Below, piece by piece: positions 6,634 through 11,769 of a stretch of 11,769 nucleotides of DNA (positions are counted from its first letter, which is position 1; each line of letters begins with the position of its first letter). The position numbers were made by a program, and so were the translations under genes. This DNA comes from CAYRVF01 sp964427535 (GTDB lineage: Bacteria > Chloroflexota > Ktedonobacteria > Ktedonobacterales > JADMIN01). The stretch lies in the NCBI GenBank assembly GCA_964427535.1, contig CAYRVF010000143.1:1-11769 (forward strand), given 5' to 3'. The notes under the pieces were generated by a model that was not told where the DNA came from, ran no database searches, and saw nothing but the letters and a program-made list of their open reading frames with translations.

Positions 6634-8538
6634 GTGATACGAGACACTGTCCGCGAGATTGTCGAGCGGTCCGTCGCCGCCCTCGTCGAGGCGGGCGAAT
6701 TGCCGCCGGTGGAGGTGCCAGCCTTCGACATCGAGCGCCCCCAGAACAGCGACCACGGTGACTATGCCGCCAACGTCGCCATGAAGCTCGCAGCGGCTAT
6801 AAAGGCGCAGACGCAACAGAAGACGAACCCACGGGCACTCGCCGAGACGATCGCCGCGCGCATCCGCGAGACCGTCGAGCTGGTGCCCGCCTACACCCTC
6901 ATCAGCGGCGTGGAAGTGGCTGGCCCAGGCTTCATCAATCTGCGCCTCGACCCGCACTGGCTGCTCGGTCAAACCGACACGATCATCGTGTCCGGCAACA
7001 GCCTCGGCACAGTCAACGTGGGCCGCGGCAAGCGCATCAACCTCGAGTTCGTCAGCGCCAACCCGACTGGCCCAGTCACGGTGGGCAACGGTCGCGGCGC
7101 GTTCATCGGCGACACGCTCGGCAGCATCATGCGGGCGGCCGGATTCGGCGTGACCAAGGAGTATTACTTCAACGACGCGGGCGGCCAGATCGACAAGCTC
7201 GGCCGATCGATGGAGTACTACCTGTTGCTCGCGCTGGGCGAGGCCGAGCGCGCTGAGGAGGTCTACGCCGCCATCCCTGAGGAGCGCAAGAAGCAAGCTA
7301 GTCGCTCCTACAGCACCTCGGACGAAACGGCGACAGAGGATGACGACATAGCGGAGGACCAGGAGGCTCAGCCGCCAGCCGACGTCGCCCTGCAAGACCA
7401 GCCGGGACGCAAAGAAGGCTACTTTGGCCCGTTCTATGAGGCCGTCGCCGAGCGCATGGTGAAAGAGAACGCGGCCGCTCTGCTCGCGCTCCCCGAGCCC
7501 GATCGTGCCCACGAAATCGGCCGGACAACCGCCGCCGAGATCATGCGCGAAATCCGCGATACGATGGCGAAGATGCGCGTCGAGTTTGACGTCTGGTTCA
7601 ACCAGGCATCGCTAGAGCAGACCGGCGAGTTGCAAGAGAGCATCGAGTACCTCCGCTCCCACGGCTATACCGAGGAGCGTGACGGCGCGCTGTGGGTCAA
7701 GACGTCCGCGTTCGGCGACGACTTTGACCGCGTAATCGTCCGTTCGACTGGCGAGCCAACGTACTTCGCCTCCGACGTGGCCTACATGCGGAACAAGTTC
7801 CTGCGTGGGCACGACCGGCTGATCATCGTGCTCGGCCCGGATCACCATGGCTACATCGGACGCCTGAAGGCCGTCGCGCAGATGCTCGGCCATTCACCTG
7901 ACGACCTGCACGTGCTGCTCTACCAGAACGTGACCGTCAAGGGCCAGCGCATGGGCAAGCGCCGGGGCAACATCATCACACTCGACGAGCTTTACGAAGA
8001 CGTCGGGACCGATGTGACGCGGTTCTTCTATCTCATGCGTGCCAATGAGACGCACCTGGACTTCGATCTCGATCTTGCGCGCAAGCAGACGGAGGATAAT
8101 CCCGGCCTCTCGGTGCAGTACGCGCATGCCCGTGTTTCTGGCGTCTTCCGCAAGGCCGAGGAGCAGGGCATCGTCGCGGAAGAATACGAGCGCGCGGATG
8201 TGGACGTGCTGGCGAGCGATCCCCCTGGCGAGGTGGAGTACGAGCTGCGGCTGATTCGCGAGATGTTGCGTCTCGAAGAGGTGGTGGAGCGCGTCGCGCT
8301 CTCCCTGGAGCCGCACCACCTCACCCGCTACGGCATGGACCTGGCCGACGCGTTCCACCTGTTCTACGACCACTGTCCCGCGCTGAAGCAGGGCGTCGAC
8401 ATCCCCCCCGAAGTGCGCCTCGCTCGCCTGAAGCTGATGCGGGCCGCGCAGTCTGCCCTGGCGCGCACGCTCACGCTACTCGGCATGGTCGCCCCCGAGC
8501 GCATGGAGCGCGCCGAGGTAACGCCCGGCGCGGAGTAG
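6634..8538 (+). CDS. argS: Arginyl-tRNA synthetase
   Basis: A 634-residue class I synthetase that charges tRNA-Arg with arginine using ATP in the cytoplasm. The N-terminal Arg-tRNA synthetase domain (about 1-105) contains 'DYAANVAMKLA'. The catalytic Rossmann domain has 'NLEFVSANPTGPVTVGNGRG' (136-154), 'EYYFNDAGGQIDKLGRS' (176-192), 'PTYFASDVAYMRNKF' (375-389) and 'IIVLGPDHHGYIGRLKA' (397-413). The KMSKS-equivalent is RMGKRRGN (439-446). The DALR-type anticodon-binding helical domain runs from 'NPGLSVQYAHARV' (489) to 'LTLLGMVAPERM' (613-624). Two oddities appear: the HIGH-equivalent, commonly HVGH or HIGN, reads TVGN (149-152), and an acidic, probably disordered stretch at about 218-262 makes the protein longer than the usual 550-590 residues. 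The GTG start follows GAGAGGAGA (6617-6625). A hairpin terminator follows the stop, so the gene is probably expressed alone or with the upstream membrane protein. Confidence 0.93.
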   Translation: MIRDTVREIVERSVAALVEAGELPPVEVPAFDIERPQNSDHGDYAANVAMKLAAAIKAQTQQKTNPRALAETIAARIRETVELVPAYTLISGVEVAGPGFINLRLDPHWLLGQTDTIIVSGNSLGTVNVGRGKRINLEFVSANPTGPVTVGNGRGAFIGDTLGSIMRAAGFGVTKEYYFNDAGGQIDKLGRSMEYYLLLALGEAERAEEVYAAIPEERKKQASRSYSTSDETATEDDDIAEDQEAQPPADVALQDQPGRKEGYFGPFYEAVAERMVKENAAALLALPEPDRAHEIGRTTAAEIMREIRDTMAKMRVEFDVWFNQASLEQTGELQESIEYLRSHGYTEERDGALWVKTSAFGDDFDRVIVRSTGEPTYFASDVAYMRNKFLRGHDRLIIVLGPDHHGYIGRLKAVAQMLGHSPDDLHVLLYQNVTVKGQRMGKRRGNIITLDELYEDVGTDVTRFFYLMRANETHLDFDLDLARKQTEDNPGLSVQYAHARVSGVFRKAEEQGIVAEEYERADVDVLASDPPGEVEYELRLIREMLRLEEVVERVALSLEPHHLTRYGMDLADAFHLFYDHCPALKQGVDIPPEVRLARLKLMRAAQSALARTLTLLGMVAPERMERAEVTPGAE

Positions 8539-8570
8539 TGCATCCATCGATGTGCCCTTGTGACAGGGAG

Positions 8571-8596
8571 CGGCGGCGGGTGGCATGCCGCCGCCG
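8571..8596 (+). terminator. Hairpin downstream of argS
   Basis: CGGCGGCGG (8571-8579) pairs perfectly with CCGCCGCCG (8588-8596) around an 8-nt loop, 32 nt after the argS stop. There is no clear T tract (GGGAGGGCATTATATT follows), so termination is likely but not of the textbook kind. Confidence 0.5.
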
Positions 8597-8782
8597 GGGA
8601 GGGCATTATATTCGCCAGTCAGTAGCATGGATGCGCTGATAACGCGAACGTCACAAGCCTGTGCCGCACACCTTGCAACGCATTCATATCGCAACGCGTA
8701 TTTCATTGTAGACGCAGGCAGTCAAGGGATGACTTCTGCTCAGCAATTGCGGGCTCGACGCCGCCCCGCTGAACTCCATATT

Positions 8783-8822
8783 CGTTCGTCTCCGAACGCG
8801 GGTTGAGCGTCTGTCGCTCAGC
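8783..8822 (+). promoter_or_regulatory. Two tandem small hairpins in the glycosyltransferase leader
   Basis: CGTTCG (8783-8788) pairs with CGAACG (8793-8798) across a TCTC loop. GTTGAGCG (8802-8809) pairs with CGCTCAGC (8815-8822) across TCTGT, with one wobble pair. Both lie within 60 nt of the start codon, the second ending 8 nt before the AAGG ribosome site at 8831-8834. They may shape translation of the leader. Confidence 0.3.
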
Positions 8823-8839
8823 GCCAAGGCAAGGATGCA

Positions 8840-10228
8840 ATGTCATCGCCTACATCCCTGGGTCCGTCGCACCATCAGGCGGACCATCTAACAGCACGCC
8901 CCACACCACTACAACCAGCGCACGCACCAGGCATGCGCATGTCACAACCACGTATGATCGATCCCACGCGTACGCAGCTCACGACACGTCAGGTCGTCAT
9001 TCAGGCGGCGGGTGTCTGGGTCGCCTCACGCATGCTGCTGGCGGTGCTCACTTATCTGAGTCTTACGGCTCTCAGTGCGAGCTCGTCTGCCACGGGCATA
9101 GGCCTGTTCGCGAGTTGGAACCAATGGGACACGAAGTGGTACATCGCGATTGCAACGAGCGGCTACACGGATACGACCCAGACCGCATTCTTCCCGCTAT
9201 TTCCCCTGCTGATTCACATCGGCACGCTGTTCGTAGGGCAGCAGAATGCCTTCCTGGCGGGTGTTCTCGTCGCGAATCTCAGCGCCCTCGTCGCGTTTAT
9301 CGGCCTGGGGTTGCTCGCTGCCGATGAGTTTCGTACGCTGGATGTGAGCCTCGGCGCTATGCTCGCGATGGCGGCGTATCCATTCGCCTTTTTTCTCGCT
9401 GCCGCCTACACTGAGTCCCTGTTCCTGGTGTGCGCTATCTTCGCCCTGCTCTGCGCTCGGCGCGGTCGCTGGCTCCCCGCGACAGCGCTGGCCTTCCTCG
9501 CTATGCTTACACGCTCCGACGGTCTGCTGCTCGCCTTACCGCTCGGGTGGGAATACATCCGTCAGCATCTCGACTGGCATGCGCTTCGCGCCTGGTTTGT
9601 CGCGTTTCGTGACATCAAGCATCCCCAGCGAATCCCCGGCGGCATGGTCCGTCGCCGCAAGGCAGCCGCGCTCGCCGTCCGCGATATGCTACGCCCCCGC
9701 CAGCTCCTCCAGCTCGCGGGCATCGTGCTCGCCGCGCCCGCCGCCGTCGGTTGCTACATGGTCTACCTGGCAGTACGCTTCGGCCAGCCGCTCGCCTTCC
9801 TCACCGCGCAGCACGCTAATCCGGCGTGGGCGCGCCAGGTGCTTCCGGCGTGGCAGACGCTCGCGATCGCGTTCACGCAGCTCGTTTTGGCTCCCGCTGG
9901 CACATGGGCACAGGTACAGCCCGTAATCGACATAGCCGCGGTCGTGTTCGTCGTGATCATCGCGCTAGTCGCGATACGCACCGTGCCGCTGTCATTCACG
10001 CTGTACACACTGGGCGTCGTCGCATACGCCATACTTGCGCCGTCCGTCGGGGCAGTGAGCGTCTTGATGTCCGCTCGCCGCGTCATGCTGGGCGCGTTTC
10101 CCGTTTTCGTCGCGCTGGGTCGCTGGATGCGGCGGTACCCGTGGCTACAAATCGTCGTCGTCGGGGCGGGCTTCGCGATTCAGGCGCTAGTGCTTACAGC
10201 CTTTCTTACTGGACAGTGGTCCGGTTGA
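8840..10228 (+). CDS. PIG-V-like GT-C mannosyltransferase, polytopic membrane protein
   Basis: A 462-residue protein with many hydrophobic segments (about 52-76, 130-160, 170-205, 212-236, 290-312, 364-380, 385-410, 414-428 and 435-456). After the first helix comes 'WNQWDTKWYIAIATSGY' (93-109) and then 'AFFPLFPLL' (116-124). These are the W-D...GY and F-F-P-L-x-P-L-L signatures of PIG-V/GPI mannosyltransferase II-like GT-C enzymes, in which the Asp (here D97) in the first external loop is thought catalytic. 'SARRVMLGAFPVFVALG' (411-427) matches the family's late Arg...P motif. Such enzymes transfer a sugar from a polyprenyl-phosphate donor on the outer face of the membrane; donor and acceptor here are unknown. 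The first 45 or so residues are polar, Pro/His-rich and without counterpart in the family, so an internal Met (32, 34 or 39) could be the true start. The ATG at 8840 has AAGG 5 nt upstream. Confidence 0.8.
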   Translation: MSSPTSLGPSHHQADHLTARPTPLQPAHAPGMRMSQPRMIDPTRTQLTTRQVVIQAAGVWVASRMLLAVLTYLSLTALSASSSATGIGLFASWNQWDTKWYIAIATSGYTDTTQTAFFPLFPLLIHIGTLFVGQQNAFLAGVLVANLSALVAFIGLGLLAADEFRTLDVSLGAMLAMAAYPFAFFLAAAYTESLFLVCAIFALLCARRGRWLPATALAFLAMLTRSDGLLLALPLGWEYIRQHLDWHALRAWFVAFRDIKHPQRIPGGMVRRRKAAALAVRDMLRPRQLLQLAGIVLAAPAAVGCYMVYLAVRFGQPLAFLTAQHANPAWARQVLPAWQTLAIAFTQLVLAPAGTWAQVQPVIDIAAVVFVVIIALVAIRTVPLSFTLYTLGVVAYAILAPSVGAVSVLMSARRVMLGAFPVFVALGRWMRRYPWLQIVVVGAGFAIQALVLTAFLTGQWSG

Positions 10229-10266
10229 GAGCAACCACAGTGCCTGCACCTGTAAGCGCATAGAGA

Positions 10267-10306
10267 GAGCACCGGGTCCCTCCGGACTGCGTGGGACCTG
10301 GTGCTC
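10267..10306. terminator. Hairpin terminator between convergent genes
   Basis: A 14-bp stem (10267-10280 with 10293-10306) encloses a 12-nt loop. Its only imperfection is G10274/T10299, a G-U wobble in plus-strand RNA and an A-C mismatch in minus-strand RNA. It lies 38 nt after the mannosyltransferase stop and 19 nt beyond the stop of the convergent cyclophilin gene, so it can serve both. T tracts are weak on either side. Confidence 0.7.
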
Positions 10307-10325
10307 ACCGAACGTCAGCGCGCCG

Positions 10326-11156
10326 CTACTTCACGGCAATCGAGATCGAGTTGATCTTGTCGGCAGGCTGAATCTGCTTCGCCACGTCCAGGCCCGACGT
10401 CACGTGCCCAAAGATGGTGTAGGTCTTCGAGAAATACGGTGTGTTGTCGCCCGTATCGATGAAGAACTGCGACGAGCCTGTATTCGGCTTGCCGGTATTT
10501 GCCATCGCGATGGTGCCGGGCGTGTAGCCCTCGGTTACCTTCTCGTCCTGAATGGTATAGCCGGGGATGGTCACCGCGTCCGACCCATCCTTGGCAACCG
10601 AACCGCCCTGGATAAGCGAGAGTGTCGACGGCTGGCCGCTGGGGTCGATCACACTGGGCTTGCCGGGCGTCTCCACGCGCCAGAAGTACGTCCCGTCGTA
10701 GAACTTCTGATCGGAGAGATAGACGAAGTTGTTGACCGTGATGGGGTCATTCTTCGCGTCGAGCGTGATGACGATATCGCCCTTGGCCGTATGGATGGTG
10801 GCCGTGTAAGTCTTGTTCGGGTCGATCGTCATCTTCGGCGCGGCGCAGGTATGCGTCGTGAGGTCACACCCCGTCTTCGCCACTGCCGTTGCGGTGACTT
10901 TGGCCTTGGCCGGTGGCGGCGCGAACATCCACGCGCGTTGCTGGTGGAGCACCAATCCGATCGCCGCGACGACCAGTACGACAAAGATCGTGGTCGCCCA
11001 GGGGTAGTCGCGCACAATCGCCGCTAAGCCCTTTGGCTGCTGCCGCTTTGCCGCTGGCAACCGGCGCGCCGCCGCTGGCCGTGGGGGCTCGACATGCGCC
11101 CGTCGAACGCGCGCCACACGCCGCGCCTGCGCCCGTCTATCCGCTGTCCTCGGCAT
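10326..11156 (-). CDS. Membrane-anchored cyclophilin-type peptidyl-prolyl isomerase
   Basis: A 276-residue protein. A very basic, Arg/Ala/Pro-rich N-terminus (about 1-45) precedes one TM helix (about 54-71, 'WATTIFVVLVVAAIGLVLH'). A linker with two cysteines (97 and 104) leads to a cyclophilin domain (about 116-276) that would lie outside the membrane and aid folding of exported proteins (inference). Domain motifs are 'TAKGDIVITLD', 'ITVNNFVYLSDQKFYDGTYFWRV' with the catalytic Arg in F-W-R-V (Arg160), QGG (183-185), 'GTIAMAN' (214-220), 'GSSQFFID' (227-234) and 'YTIFGHVTSGLDVA' (246-259). Between the catalytic Arg and QGG there are 22 residues instead of the seven or so usual in CypA-like proteins. 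The ATG at 11156 was preferred over a GTG at 11222 because GAGGGAG lies about 10 nt upstream of it and nothing comparable precedes the GTG. It is divergent from uvrC. Confidence 0.85.
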   Translation of the reverse strand: MPRTADRRAQARRVARVRRAHVEPPRPAAARRLPAAKRQQPKGLAAIVRDYPWATTIFVVLVVAAIGLVLHQQRAWMFAPPPAKAKVTATAVAKTGCDLTTHTCAAPKMTIDPNKTYTATIHTAKGDIVITLDAKNDPITVNNFVYLSDQKFYDGTYFWRVETPGKPSVIDPSGQPSTLSLIQGGSVAKDGSDAVTIPGYTIQDEKVTEGYTPGTIAMANTGKPNTGSSQFFIDTGDNTPYFSKTYTIFGHVTSGLDVAKQIQPADKINSISIAVK

Positions 11157-11292
11157 CGCCTCTGTGCTCCCTCTGGCTAGTGATCTGGCTGCGTCCCGAA
11201 AAAGTGTGCGGGCGGGAGGCACCAGAGCGAAGCCACGAGAGAAGGAGGCAGCCGCGTCAGGTGCGGAAGTGATGCCCGCAAGGCCTTTAGCG

Positions 11293-11298
11293 TATAAT
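11293..11298 (+). promoter_or_regulatory. Perfect -10 box possibly serving uvrC
   Basis: TATAAT on the plus strand, inside the self-complementary-like GTATAATAC. It has no good -35 (TGATGC at 17-bp spacing). A start near 11305 would give a leader of about 120 nt to ATG 11427. It overlaps the -10 of the minus-strand promoter. Confidence 0.35.
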
Positions 11299-11322
11299 AC
11301 TCTTGACGATGGCGCGGGTCAA
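11294..11322 (-). promoter_or_regulatory. Sigma-70-type promoter for the cyclophilin gene
   Basis: On the minus strand TTGACC (11322-11317) is separated by exactly 17 bp from TATTAT (11299-11294). Each hexamer matches the consensus at 5 of 6 positions, the best conventional promoter in the window. The start near 11287 gives a leader of about 130 nt to the ATG at 11156. Confidence 0.5.
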
Positions 11323-11426
11323 CAAGCCGTGCAGCCAAGGGCACACGCGACGACAGGAAACGACCGTCCCTACTCCTCGATCGGTTGAATGGCCGCCGCA
11401 CTCACCAGCACTCAGTAGGACCGACC

Positions 11427-11769
11427 ATGCCCGAACTCTCTGAACGAATCCAGGCCATTTTGCAGTCGCTGCCGCACAAGCCTGGAATTTATCTCCATAA
11501 AGATGACGAGGGACACGTCCTCTATGTTGGGAAGGCGACCTCCCTCTATTCGCGTGTTCGCCAATACTTCACCGATCCCGCCGACCTCAGCCCCAAGAAT
11601 CGCGCGCTCGTCGCCAAGATCGCCGACATCGATTACATCGTCGTTGGCAGCGAGGTCGAGGCGCTAATCCTTGAGAATGAGTACATCAAGCGCTTCCAAC
11701 CGAGGTACAACGTTCGCCTGCGCGACGACAAGAACTACCCCTATATCAAGGTCTCGCTCACGGAGGACT
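11427..11769 (+). CDS. uvrC: UvrC, excinuclease ABC subunit C (N-terminal part)
   Basis: The first 114 codons of uvrC are present and the gene runs off the window. UvrC makes the two incisions around a lesion in UvrABC nucleotide excision repair; this N-terminal GIY-YIG domain makes the 3' cut. Visible signatures are 'PHKPGIYLHKDDEGHVLYVGKA' (16-37) with the GIY Tyr22, YVG Tyr33 and Lys36, then 'LYSRVRQYF' (40-48) with the conserved Arg43. 'VGSEVEALILENEYIKRFQPRYNVRLRDDKNYPYIK' (73-108) carries the metal-binding Glu of the family and the start of the linker typical of UvrC. The ATG at 11427 follows AGTAGGA (11414-11420) at good spacing. It is transcribed away from the cyclophilin gene. Nothing in the visible part is abnormal. 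Confidence 0.93.
   Translation, partial: MPELSERIQAILQSLPHKPGIYLHKDDEGHVLYVGKATSLYSRVRQYFTDPADLSPKNRALVAKIADIDYIVVGSEVEALILENEYIKRFQPRYNVRLRDDKNYPYIKVSLTED

Larger units (their letters stand above)
8539..8839. other. Non-coding gap between argS and the glycosyltransferase gene
   Basis: Besides the hairpin at 8571-8596, this 301-bp gap holds an AT-rich TATATT (8607-8612) without a usable -35, and two small hairpins just before the glycosyltransferase gene. The one open frame through it (starting near 8585) has no ribosome site and no recognisable protein features. I see no riboswitch, tRNA or repeat that I can name. Confidence 0.5.

Noticed and set aside
6556..7512. 318-codon minus-strand open frame opposite the start of argS
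   Set aside because: It is the complement of a confidently identified synthetase. Val/Asp/Arg-rich shadow frames are typical at this GC content.
8585..8806. Possible 73-codon peptide in the gap after argS
   Set aside because: It starts inside the terminator hairpin, has no Shine-Dalgarno and shows no recognisable motif.
11157..11222. Extension of the cyclophilin to a GTG at 11222
   Set aside because: No ribosome site precedes the GTG, while GAGGGAG precedes the ATG at 11156.

Overview
GC-rich bacterial DNA with tightly packed, mostly complete housekeeping-type genes. There is no mobile element, CRISPR array, tRNA or rRNA. The mix (PQQ-type sugar dehydrogenase with a membrane anchor, PIG-V-like mannosyltransferase, membrane-anchored cyclophilin, arginyl-tRNA synthetase, UvrC, GTG starts, and many hypothetical proteins of a style common in Chloroflexota) suggests a Chloroflexota bacterium, perhaps Ktedonobacteria-like. 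That placement is inference from gene style, not a search.

Layout. At 1-132 is the 3' end of a phosphohexomutase-like gene (+), followed by a very long, almost perfect RNA hairpin (146-210). A membrane-anchored glucose/sorbosone dehydrogenase lies at 310-1509 (+). It converges, 18 bp apart, on a minus-strand pair: a small Cys/His-rich putative zinc protein (1528-1779) and a roughly 1240-residue fusion protein (1891-5610). The fusion joins an ImmA/IrrE-type HExxH metallopeptidase, a complete UvrD/PcrA-type superfamily 1 helicase, and a Cas4/AddB-like Fe-S nuclease fold whose catalytic D-x-K segment seems to be missing. From a shared divergent promoter region (5611-5861), carrying two inverted copies of an extended -10 element, a two-TM membrane protein (5862-6512, +) is read the other way. 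Then come argS (6634-8538, +), a hairpin terminator, a PIG-V-like GT-C glycosyltransferase (8840-10228, +), and a terminator between convergent genes. A membrane-anchored cyclophilin follows on the minus strand (10326-11156), and uvrC begins at 11427 (+) and runs off the window.

How the genes fit together. The two DNA-repair genes (the fusion helicase and uvrC) are separated by unrelated genes and do not form one operon. The phosphohexomutase fragment and the mannosyltransferase could both serve sugar-nucleotide or glycan metabolism, but they are about 8.7 kb apart. Most genes appear to be transcribed singly or in pairs.

The most unusual item is the metallopeptidase-helicase-dead-nuclease fusion. 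It puts an IrrE-like, potentially DNA-damage-signalling protease on the same chain as a DNA motor. No partner repressor of the DdrO/ImmR kind is visible in the window.
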